NCBI RefSeq assembly: GCF_003570985.1
Contig: NZ_QXIW01000028.1
Span: 22,477-64,513, forward strand
Direction: 5' to 3'
Source of the DNA: Candidatus Cryosericum hinesii
GTDB taxonomy: Bacteria; Caldisericota; Caldisericia; Cryosericales; Cryosericaceae
DNA length: 42,037 bases
Shown here: positions 35,025-41,590 of the stretch, piece by piece
Position numbering within the stretch: position 1 is the stretch's first letter
How the letters are laid out: each line of letters begins with the position of its first letter
Notes under the pieces: generated by a model
Told to the model about the DNA's origin: nothing
Database searches by the model: none
What the model saw: the letters and a program-made list of their open reading frames with translations, nothing else
Made by a program: the position numbers and the translations under genes

Positions 35025-36190
35025 GAAAGGTATCGCCTCACGACGGCCACGAATATCGACACCGCGACAGGGAAGATGTCCTCGTCGAAGGTGAACTTCG
35101 GATTGTGGTGTGGGGCGGTGAGACCCTTTGCCACGTTTCTCGTCCCGAGGAAGATAAACGCCCCGGGGACCTGCTGGAGGTAGTAGGCGAAGTCTTCTCC
35201 ACCCATACTGATCTCAGGCTCGACGACGTTGCTTTCGCCGACGAGTTGCTGGAGGATGGGACGCAGGAAGGCGACGGATTCGCAACTGTTGATGACGGGG
35301 GGATACCCGAATTCGTAGTCGATTGCGGCAGTCGTGCCAAGAGCTTCGGCCGTATGACTGACGATGCGGCGCAGACTGGCGGCGCCGAGTTCGGCGTCTT
35401 CCCGCGACAGTGCGCGCAGGGTGCCGGTCATGTGGACGCTCTGGGGGATGATGTTGAATGCAGAGCCGCCGTCGATGGTGCCGATGGTCACCACACGCGA
35501 TTCGAGAGGATTGGTCTCACGCGAGACGATCGTCTGGAGGGCGGTGACAATCTGGGCGGCGGCCACGATTGGGTCCGCGCCGAGGTGTGGTGCCGCGGCG
35601 TGTGTGCCCTTGCCGGTGACCGTCAGCTCGAACCGGTCAGCTTCTGCCAGGAGAGGCCCCGCACGCAGACCGATCTTGCCAAACTCGAACGTGTTCCACA
35701 GATGCATCCCGAAGACAAAGGTGACATCTGGGTTCTGGAGGACCCCCTCCTTGACGCATGGTTCCGCGCCGCCGGGCGAGATCTCCTCTGCTGGTTGAAA
35801 GAGCAGCTTGACCGTCCCGCCAAACTGGTCCCGATGGTCGACCAGCCAGTGCGCGACGGCGAGCAACGTCCCGGTATGGCCGTCATGGCCGCAGGCGTGC
35901 ATCACGCCTTTGTTCTGTGAAGCAAATGGCAGACCAGTCTCCTCAGTCAGTCGCAGGGCGTCGATGTCGGCGCGCAATAGGAGGACCTTGTCGTTCGCAG
36001 GACCCTGCGTTCCGGTGATGGTCGCCGTGACCCCGGTTCCCGCTATGGGCGAGGGATTCAAACCAAGACTGTGCAAGCAATCAGTGATGTACTGCTGCGT
36101 CCCCTGTTCCTCGAACGAAGGTTCCGGATGGGCATGCAGATAGTGACGGTGCTCCGCCGCTTCTCTCGCGTATGTGTCGATGTCGAACAT
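35021..36190 (-). CDS. M20-family amidohydrolase (HipO/IAA-amino-acid hydrolase type)
   Basis: A 389-residue cytosolic metallohydrolase. Metal-site regions are MHACGHDGHTGTLLAVAH, KLLFQPAEE and, near the C-terminus, LTAPHHNPKFTFDEDIF; the start HRHYLHAHPEPSFEE is characteristic of this subfamily, which removes acyl groups from N-acyl amino acids or related amides. The ATG at 36190 fits the family start and has AAAGAGAT upstream; ATG at 36208 is possible. It is the first gene of the overlapping leftward set (amidohydrolase, bioY, glycosyltransferase, Nudix) and begins 40 nt after the isoaspartyl peptidase gene, which may be on the same transcript. Confidence 0.92.
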   Translation of the reverse strand: MFDIDTYAREAAEHRHYLHAHPEPSFEEQGTQQYITDCLHSLGLNPSPIAGTGVTATITGTQGPANDKVLLLRADIDALRLTEETGLPFASQNKGVMHACGHDGHTGTLLAVAHWLVDHRDQFGGTVKLLFQPAEEISPGGAEPCVKEGVLQNPDVTFVFGMHLWNTFEFGKIGLRAGPLLAEADRFELTVTGKGTHAAAPHLGADPIVAAAQIVTALQTIVSRETNPLESRVVTIGTIDGGSAFNIIPQSVHMTGTLRALSREDAELGAASLRRIVSHTAEALGTTAAIDYEFGYPPVINSCESVAFLRPILQQLVGESNVVEPEISMGGEDFAYYLQQVPGAFIFLGTRNVAKGLTAPHHNPKFTFDEDIFPVAVSIFVAVVRRYLS

Positions 36191-36230
36191 ATTTTCATCT
36201 CTTTCCATGGTTGTTCCAGATGTGTGAGGG

Positions 36231-37148
36231 TTACAGCTCTGCAACTGGTTCGGACATGCCCTTCTTGAAGTAGGCGTGGGGCATCTGCGGTGTGTTCTGG
36301 GCAAAACCGATGCCGCCCTGATTGTCGACGACGATGATCCCCGCCTCGGTCCCCAGGATGTTGCTGAGCATGTTCACTGCGCCAGATGCGGCGCCCTGGG
36401 CGTTGAGCCCCATGCGCATGAAGTCGCAGGCGGTCTTGGTGATGAGGGTGCGCATCATGCTCTCGCCCAGTCCGGTCGACGAGGCGCCGCCAAAGTTCGT
36501 GGCATACGTCCCTGCGCCGGGCAGTGGGGTGTCACCGACGCGTCCCAGCATTTTGAGGAAGACGCCACCCGTGGATGTGCCTGCGGTTATCTCGCCCTTT
36601 TCGTCCACGGCGACAGCGCCAACGGTGCCGTGCATGAACTCCGGATGTTCCTTCATGAGGGCCTTGAGCTTCGGCCAGTCGCCCGCATCACCACGGAGGA
36701 ACTTCTCGCGGTATGCTCGCCACTGGACGCGCCGTTCCTCAGTAATGGGATCGTGGGATGCGATGCCCATCATGCGAGCAAATTCCTGAGCGCCACCGCC
36801 CTGAAGAAGCACGTGGTCCGTCTTCTCCATGACCATGCGCGCCAGTGAGATGGGATGCTGGATGTTCTTGATGCCGGCGATGGCTCCAAATCCAAGTGCA
36901 GGACCATAGGCAACGGCTGCGTCCATCTCAACCTCTCCATCGAACGTTAGCACGGAGCCGGTGCCACAGTTGAACAGCGGATTGTCCTCCAGAATCTTGA
37001 TAGCAGTCTCCACAGCGTCCAGAGAGGATCCACTGCTCGCAAGAACGTCACTTCCGGCTTTGACAGCTTCCCGGACCCCGGCAATAACAGCTTCTTCCTT
37101 TTCGTGGGATACCGCTCCGACACCGCCATGAACGATGATTGAATACAT
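36231..37148 (-). CDS. Isoaspartyl peptidase / plant-type L-asparaginase (Ntn hydrolase)
   Basis: A 305-residue precursor. It starts MYSIIVHGGVGAV, as usual in the family, and contains the self-cleavage site before Thr175 in HGTVGAVAVDEKG; the new N-terminal Thr is the nucleophile. Later motifs AGTSTGG, GRVGDTPLPGAGTYA and the glycine-rich GASSTGLGE are also conserved. It removes isoaspartyl residues from damaged peptides or hydrolyses asparagine. The ATG at 37148 has GGAGG just upstream, so an in-frame extension to 37286 is not used. The gene is divergent from the class II aldolase gene. Confidence 0.94.
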   Translation of the reverse strand: MYSIIVHGGVGAVSHEKEEAVIAGVREAVKAGSDVLASSGSSLDAVETAIKILEDNPLFNCGTGSVLTFDGEVEMDAAVAYGPALGFGAIAGIKNIQHPISLARMVMEKTDHVLLQGGGAQEFARMMGIASHDPITEERRVQWRAYREKFLRGDAGDWPKLKALMKEHPEFMHGTVGAVAVDEKGEITAGTSTGGVFLKMLGRVGDTPLPGAGTYATNFGGASSTGLGESMMRTLITKTACDFMRMGLNAQGAASGAVNMLSNILGTEAGIIVVDNQGGIGFAQNTPQMPHAYFKKGMSEPVAEL

Positions 37149-37170
37149 TGGTCCTCCACACTGAACATGA

Positions 37171-37199
37171 TTACCTACCTTGCAAGTATATGGTATACT
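37171..37199 (+). promoter_or_regulatory. Promoter of the class II aldolase gene
   Basis: TTACCT (37171-37176), 17 nt, TATACT (37194-37199) with an extended TGg just before the -10. Transcription would begin near 37206, downstream of an in-frame ATG at 37202; this supports the later start at 37271. Confidence 0.6.
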
Positions 37200-37270
37200 C
37201 AATGAATGACAACCCGGCTTCAGAAGCGACGCAAGAGCTCGCAGTCCGGGGTGGAAATGGGGAGGTTTGG

Positions 37271-37900
37271 ATGGAAACAGCAACAAAACTGGTCGAGATA
37301 GCCAAGAGGTTGTACTCCAAAAACATGAACGCCGCCCTGGGTGGCAACGTGAGTATTCGGCGGGGAGACGAGATCGTTATTACACCAGCCGGTATCAACA
37401 AGGGGTTCATGACGGAAGGCGACGTGGTCGTTGTCGACATTGAGGGCAACAAACTGCGAGGAAACGGCAACCCATCATCCGAAGGCAAGATGCACTACGA
37501 GATCTACAAGGGCCGACCAGACGTGAATGCCATCATCCACGCTCATCCCCGGTTTGCCGTTGGCTTTGCACTCGCCCACCGCGAGATTCCGGACGACGTT
37601 CTGCCGGAGACGACCATCCTGCTGGGCCATGTTCCCTGCCTGCCGTACGTGACACCGTCGACGATTGAGCTGGCCTGCGAAGTTGCCGAAGGACTTGCTC
37701 ACCGCAACGCGGTATTGATGGCGAACCATGGCGCAATCACCGTCGGCGCGGACCTGGAGGAGGCGTACAACCGTATGGAGCTCCTCGAGCAGACGTGCAT
37801 GTCTGTGGTGTATGCGACCATACTCGGCGGCGTGCATCACATTCCTCCCGCAGAGATGGAGTTTTTTGTCGCCAACTTCGGGCTGAAGCGCGAGGGCTGA
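37271..37900 (+). CDS. Class II aldolase/adducin family protein (FucA-like)
   Basis: A 209-residue zinc-dependent aldolase. The zinc ligands of FucA-type enzymes appear: HAHPRF (two His), ANHGAITVG (third His), and the catalytic Glu in PSSEGKMH; LGGNVSIR and ITPAGINKGFM near the N-terminus bind the phosphate. Such enzymes cleave ketose 1-phosphates such as fuculose 1-phosphate to dihydroxyacetone phosphate and an aldehyde, or act in methylthioribose or decarboxylase pathways; the substrate is not determined. The ATG at 37271 is chosen because GGGGAGG sits 5 nt upstream and the promoter lies too close to the earlier ATGs. Confidence 0.9.
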   Translation: METATKLVEIAKRLYSKNMNAALGGNVSIRRGDEIVITPAGINKGFMTEGDVVVVDIEGNKLRGNGNPSSEGKMHYEIYKGRPDVNAIIHAHPRFAVGFALAHREIPDDVLPETTILLGHVPCLPYVTPSTIELACEVAEGLAHRNAVLMANHGAITVGADLEEAYNRMELLEQTCMSVVYATILGGVHHIPPAEMEFFVANFGLKREG

Positions 37901-37926
37901 GCAAAACTGGAAAAAACACCGATGGT

Positions 37927-37935
37927 TGCTAAAAT
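37927..37935 (+). promoter_or_regulatory. Extended -10 element of the GGDEF gene
   Basis: TGCTAAAAT (37927-37935) fits TGnTAnnnT and is 9 nt upstream of the GTG start at 37945. No ribosome binding site lies between, so the transcript is probably leaderless or has a leader of two or three bases. Confidence 0.45.
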
Positions 37936-37944
37936 GCTATTAAT

Positions 37945-39435
37945 GTGAACGTGGCGACTAGCACTGGTGTCATCGAGCTGCACGAATTGCAGAGCATCCT
38001 CCAGGAACGTTCGCACCGGAAGGCGGTGCAGCGGGCCGTAGAGGTAGTTGCACATCTCGTGCCGTCCTGCAGTGTGATGCTCCTCAGGATCAGTCCGCAA
38101 GGGAAGCTGCGCATCGAGGCTTGGGCGAACATCGCCGCCTCCATCATTCACAGCACTGAGCGCAGCTTCGACCGGGAAGGCCTGCCCAGGAAACTTGCAG
38201 ACATCGTCCATACGAAGAAACCAGTGATCATTGAGGATTTCAGATCGATGGCCGACTGGCGCGAGCCGGTACCTTCCACCACTTCGTGGGCCGGCTTCCC
38301 CATCCTCCTGCGTGGGCGCGTCATCGCCATCGTCAACGTCCAGGCCATCGAGCAGCGCATTGGCCCTGAAGTAGTCACTGTCATCGAACCGGTGGTGAGC
38401 ACTATTGCGCTCCTCATTCTGCGCTATGAGGAGGCGCGTGAACTGGCAGTGCGCAACCAGCAGATGAGCATCCTCTATGAGATGGCGGTCGCTGGCGCGC
38501 AAGCAACCGACGAACAGGGACTGCAAGTGAAGATCGATCACGTTCTCGAACGCATCGGTCGTATCTTGGGATATGCACATGTCGTCGTCTTCGTGCATGA
38601 CCCGCGACGTGAGATGCTGGTGCTCAAGGCCAGCCGTGGACGTGAGATCGGGCACGCTGGAATGGAAATGGACGTGCACGGTCGTAAAGGTGTCACCGTG
38701 CGCGCGTTCCTGTCGTCAAAGCCGGTTCTTGTCCGCGACACGAGGATGTGTGCCGAATTCATCGAAGGGCTGTGGCCCGCGCTGTCTGAACTGGCGATTC
38801 CGCTGCTTGTAGGAGGGAGTTGCGTTGGCGTGCTCAACCTGGAGTCGCCCATGGTTGCAGCGTTCACGCACTCCGACATCCGGCTGCTTACGCCGTTTGC
38901 CTCGGGGCTTGCCCTGCTCATCGACAATCAGCAGAAGACAAAGCAGCTGCGCGAGCAGGCAACCCGCGACGGACTCACAGGGTTTTTCAACCGTCGCATG
39001 ATGGATGAAATGGTTCCTGCGGAGATTCAGCGTGCGGCTCGGTACCATCGAGACATGAGCTTGGCCATGCTGGACCTCGACGGCTTCAAGGCTGTCAACG
39101 ATAATCTGGGCCACGAGGAGGGGGACCGCCTGTTGCGGGTCTTCGCAGGCTGTATCCGCAAAATTGCCCGTGCCTCCGACCTGGTGTTCCGCTATGGTGG
39201 GGACGAATTTCTGCTCTTGTTGCCCGAGACGACGCGTGAGCAGGCTGAGGTGCTCCTGAAACGCCTGACCGATTTCTTATGCCCGGAACTCATCACGATG
39301 CTGGGGCGTGTGACGTTCTCGACCGGTATCGCCAACTATGTCAGCGATTCCTCGGCAGAGGACCTCGTCAAGCTGGCTGACGACCGCCTGTACGAGTCCA
39401 AGCGGCTTGGCAAGGGGCACATCACCAGCCACTAG
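37945..39435 (+). CDS. GAF-domain diguanylate cyclase (GGDEF)
   Basis: A 496-residue cytosolic signalling protein. Residues about 15-150 and 170-325 look like two GAF domains (for example GLPRKLADIVHTKKPVIIED and GRKGVTVRAFLSSKPVLV). The C-terminal 165 residues form a GGDEF domain: RDGLTGFFNRRMMDEM, MLDLDGFKAVNDNLGHEEGD and the intact signature FRYGGDEFLLLLP near 415. It should make cyclic di-GMP from GTP in response to a ligand of the GAF domains. I see no RxxD inhibitory site at the usual place. No EAL domain is present. The start is GTG at 37945 without a ribosome binding site; GTG at 37951 is also possible. Confidence 0.92.
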   Translation: MNVATSTGVIELHELQSILQERSHRKAVQRAVEVVAHLVPSCSVMLLRISPQGKLRIEAWANIAASIIHSTERSFDREGLPRKLADIVHTKKPVIIEDFRSMADWREPVPSTTSWAGFPILLRGRVIAIVNVQAIEQRIGPEVVTVIEPVVSTIALLILRYEEARELAVRNQQMSILYEMAVAGAQATDEQGLQVKIDHVLERIGRILGYAHVVVFVHDPRREMLVLKASRGREIGHAGMEMDVHGRKGVTVRAFLSSKPVLVRDTRMCAEFIEGLWPALSELAIPLLVGGSCVGVLNLESPMVAAFTHSDIRLLTPFASGLALLIDNQQKTKQLREQATRDGLTGFFNRRMMDEMVPAEIQRAARYHRDMSLAMLDLDGFKAVNDNLGHEEGDRLLRVFAGCIRKIARASDLVFRYGGDEFLLLLPETTREQAEVLLKRLTDFLCPELITMLGRVTFSTGIANYVSDSSAEDLVKLADDRLYESKRLGKGHITSH

Positions 39436-39460
39436 AACGTCTTTATTCTTGCATGATGCT

Positions 39461-39534
39461 GTGGGTCTCCGCCTTCACGGGGACGACAAATTGAAACCCT
39501 TCTGGTTGTCATTCCCGCGCATGCGGGAATCCAG
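39461..39534. repeat. REP-like composite repeat, copy A
   Basis: Two modules: 39461-39487 (begins GTGGGTCTCCGCC) and 39508-39534, which holds the palindrome ATTCCCGC/GCGGGAAT around GCAT. The same two modules occur in reverse complement, and in swapped order, at 40296-40399, on the other side of rlmH. They look like mobile intergenic palindromes (REP/MITE-type). The short gap between the GGDEF gene and rlmH consists mostly of this repeat. Confidence 0.7.
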
Positions 39535-39537
39535 TTC

Positions 39538-39565
39538 TTGTCCGGGGGACTGCAACCGCTATACT
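39538..39565 (+). promoter_or_regulatory. Promoter of rlmH with leaderless spacing
   Basis: TTGTCC (39538-39543), 16 nt, TATACT (39560-39565), then six bases (GACCGC) and the ATG of rlmH. There is no Shine-Dalgarno sequence. Confidence 0.6.
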
Positions 39566-39571
39566 GACCGC

Positions 39572-40033
39572 ATGAAGATTATGATATGCGCCCAGGGCGG
39601 CGGTCTCAAGAAGTCCTACAACAAGATGGCACAGGATGAATATTGTCGTCGCCTCGAGCACTATTGTGAGCTGAGCGTCATCGACTCCGCATCGAGGCAA
39701 CTTGCCAACTATGCACGGTTCGAAGAAGGGGCGCGTGTCCTGCTTGACCCCCGTGGTCAGGAGATCACGTCGCACGAGCTGTCTGAGCGCCTGCAGGACC
39801 TCATGAACATGGGGACGCGCAAGCTATCATTCTTCATTGGCGGCGCCGAGGGGTTCAACCCCACCTTGCAGACGTACATCGAACAGAATGTCGGAGTCCG
39901 CCCTCTCTCTCCCGGCACGAGCATCCTTTCGTTCGGGAAGCTGACCCTGCCGCACGAGCTGGCACGGGTGATCCTCCTGGAGCAACTGTACCGCGCGTTC
40001 TCCATTCTCAAGGGAGAGCCGTACGACAAGTAG
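39572..40033 (+). CDS. rlmH: 23S rRNA (pseudouridine-1915 N3) methyltransferase RlmH
   Basis: A 153-residue SPOUT methyltransferase that methylates pseudouridine 1915 in helix 69 of 23S rRNA using S-adenosylmethionine. The knotted C-terminal part is clear: LSFFIGGAEGF, LSFGKLTLPHELARVILLEQ and YRAFSILKGEPYDK (usual ending pYHK). MKIMICAQGG is a typical start. The ATG at 39572 is 6 nt downstream of a TATACT box; the longer open frame upstream runs through a repeat and is not used. In several bacteria rlmH is close to the replication origin; here DnaA-box-like sequences lie directly downstream. Confidence 0.93.
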   Translation: MKIMICAQGGGLKKSYNKMAQDEYCRRLEHYCELSVIDSASRQLANYARFEEGARVLLDPRGQEITSHELSERLQDLMNMGTRKLSFFIGGAEGFNPTLQTYIEQNVGVRPLSPGTSILSFGKLTLPHELARVILLEQLYRAFSILKGEPYDK

Positions 40034-40049
40034 CCTGTCTGAACTGTGA

Positions 40050-40264
40050 TGACAGCTGTCACAATCAGCAGTTAGAGTTATCCACACCCTGCAACCGGTT
40101 GCAACGGAACCAGAACATCGCATTAACAAATCGTCTGTGGGTCTTTGCTGACACCTTGTCCCAACATGCTGACAGGTTATCCACAAGCTCAGACTGCGTT
40201 TTTGTGCGGCTCAGCCGTCATCTTCCCGAACTTCTACCCACTTTCCACAGGTCTGTTTCCACAG
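40050..40264. other. Cluster of DnaA-box-like sequences (candidate replication origin)
   Basis: Two perfect TTATCCACA boxes lie at 40078-40086 and 40177-40185 and two related TTTCCACAG at 40242-40250 and 40256-40264, all in the same orientation. A CTGTGGGTC (reverse orientation) is near 40135, and a 12-bp palindrome TGACAGCTGTCA is at 40050-40061. The stretch is non-coding, next to rlmH. No strongly AT-rich unwinding element is visible, so it may be an origin, part of one, or a DnaA-titration or regulatory site. Confidence 0.5.
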
Positions 40265-40295
40265 GCTGATATGGGGTCACCTTGAGTGGGATGTC

Positions 40296-40399
40296 GTCGT
40301 CCCCGCGAAGGCGGAGACCCACACGTTGGGGCAGGGCTGGATTCCCGCATGCGCGGAGAAGCACCCCTCGCCTTGAACAAAAGGGCTCGGGGGAATGAC
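40296..40399. repeat. REP-like composite repeat, copy B
   Basis: Bases 40296-40322 are the reverse complement of the first module of copy A with one difference. Bases 40337-40356 match the reverse complement of the second module, whose other arm (GGAATGAC) is displaced to 40392-40399 by about 35 extra bases. Together with copy A it brackets rlmH and the DnaA-box cluster. Confidence 0.65.
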
Positions 40400-40413
40400 A
40401 GATAAGAGACTTC

Positions 40414-40671
40414 TCAGCACCCACCACAGGAGGAACATCCGGAGCCGCCGCAGCTGCAGGAACCTCCTCCGCAGCCACAGGACTCTCCTTCACAGCCGTC
40501 ATCCCCGTCGGCGTGAGCATGGACAGTCTTCGCCAGTTGGCATTCCTCGCCGCAGTCAGGGCACGAGGCAGTCCACCTTGTGCAGGGACCATATGTCCGG
40601 TCGATCCAGTCAGTCTTGATTCCCCCTGCCTCGAACTTTGTGTGGCACGTGTCGCAATAGAAGATACTCAT
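40414..40671 (-). CDS. Small zinc-ribbon protein (FmdB-like) with Gly/Cys-rich C-terminus
   Basis: An 85-residue protein. The N-terminal half is a zinc ribbon, with CDTCHTKFEAGG and, about 30 residues later, CPDCGEECQ, as in FmdB/regulatory-protein-type ribbons. The last 30 residues are an unusual tail (CEGESCGCGGGSCSCGG and more), with Cys and Gly dominating; it could bind metal or be heavily modified, or simply be low-complexity. AAGGAGGAATC precedes the ATG. The gene lies between the copy B repeat and the 2H phosphoesterase gene. The function is unknown. Confidence 0.75.
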   Translation of the reverse strand: MSIFYCDTCHTKFEAGGIKTDWIDRTYGPCTRWTASCPDCGEECQLAKTVHAHADGDDGCEGESCGCGGGSCSCGGSGCSSCGGC

Positions 40672-40713
40672 GATTCCTCCTTGATGACAGTTCTCCGAAA
40701 CACATCGGGGCGT

Positions 40714-41286
40714 TCAGGCGTCGGAGCAGGTGACCCCCGTGCTCAATCCCCCAAGTTCCACCGTGTCGACGCATTGCCAGATGTTGCCTTCATCGGCCTG
40801 GAGATAGGAGACATACGCTACCCGGAACGAGAACCGAGTTAATTCACGCCGGACGGTACCCTGGGCCTCAAGCAAAGCTTCACGACTTGTAAAGAACCCG
40901 ATGGAGATGTGGGGCACGAAGTCGTCCACGCGGTCGAACACCACGTCCGGGAATGACCCCAGGACCATCTGCCTCAGCGTGAACAGTTCGTCATGTGGTA
41001 CATTCGGCTGCAGCCAGAGCACAAGGTCGTCCATGAACGTGCCGAGTTCGGCGACGTGGACGGTGAACGGGGGAATCCGGGACAATGCCTCCCTGATCCG
41101 GGGACGCGCCGGCATCCAGTCGCAGGCGTCGAGTTCGGGCGCAACCGCGAGCGTGATATGCGGCAATATGCGGGCCACGTGGGGATCATACCGCCTGCGG
41201 AAGTCATTCACGTAGTCCGCGGCGTCACCTGACACAGCGACTGCGATTGCCCCACCCTTGCGGAGTCTTTTCCTGTCCTGTTCCAT
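40714..41286 (-). CDS. 2H phosphoesterase (2'-5' RNA ligase / LigT-like) family protein
   Basis: A 190-residue protein with the two HxT/S-type motifs of the 2H superfamily: PHITLAV near residue 42 and VPHISIGFF near 130. The spacing and overall length fit bacterial LigT/YjcG-like proteins, which act on cyclic phosphates of RNA or nucleotides. The exact substrate is unknown. The ATG at 41286 has no ribosome binding site and lies 6 nt downstream of a TATACT box, so the mRNA is probably leaderless. It is 42 nt upstream of the zinc-ribbon gene on the same strand but that gene has its own ribosome binding site. Confidence 0.85.
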   Translation of the reverse strand: MEQDRKRLRKGGAIAVAVSGDAADYVNDFRRRYDPHVARILPHITLAVAPELDACDWMPARPRIREALSRIPPFTVHVAELGTFMDDLVLWLQPNVPHDELFTLRQMVLGSFPDVVFDRVDDFVPHISIGFFTSREALLEAQGTVRRELTRFSFRVAYVSYLQADEGNIWQCVDTVELGGLSTGVTCSDA

Positions 41287-41292
41287 ACTATC

Positions 41293-41320
41293 AGTATATG
41301 AGCAATGAGCCTGCCCGCAA
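41293..41320 (-). promoter_or_regulatory. Promoter of the 2H phosphoesterase gene with leaderless spacing
   Basis: On the minus strand TTGCGG (41320-41315), 16 nt, TATACT (41298-41293), then six bases (GATAGT) and the ATG at 41286. Confidence 0.6.
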
Positions 41321-41590
41321 CGCAGGATCCGGGCCCATCTGGCAACACAAGCCCCCTGCAGTGCACTCCACGGTTCTTGATAATTTGTGGCCCTCGCCTA
41401 TCGTGAAGGCATCAGGGTGGTATGACCACCAGTCGTGGTATGCTCAAATCAGTGAGGAGGTATCCATTTGATGACTGAAGAAGGAAATGTCTTATATGGA
41501 TATGCCTGATGAATGGGCCGCCGCAATGCCTTATACAAAGCGGAAAGAATGATCCAAGATGGAACATCCGAATAAAGGGAGGAAAACTCG
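41299..41590 (+). other. Intergenic region upstream of the hybrid cluster protein gene
   Basis: No gene is firmly supported. A frame from ATG 41298 to 41471 could encode 57 residues but has no ribosome binding site and no recognised similarity. A good GAGGAGG near 41454-41460 is followed by ATG 41471 and only 12 codons, possibly the relic of a truncated gene. The GGGAGG at 41578-41583 serves the hcp start. Base composition drops in GC towards the right, so a junction of transferred DNA may lie here. Confidence 0.35.

Noticed and set aside
41298-41471. 57-codon frame upstream of hcp
   Set aside because: No ribosome binding site, no recognised similarity, and its ATG overlaps the -10 box of the divergent gene; left as unsupported.
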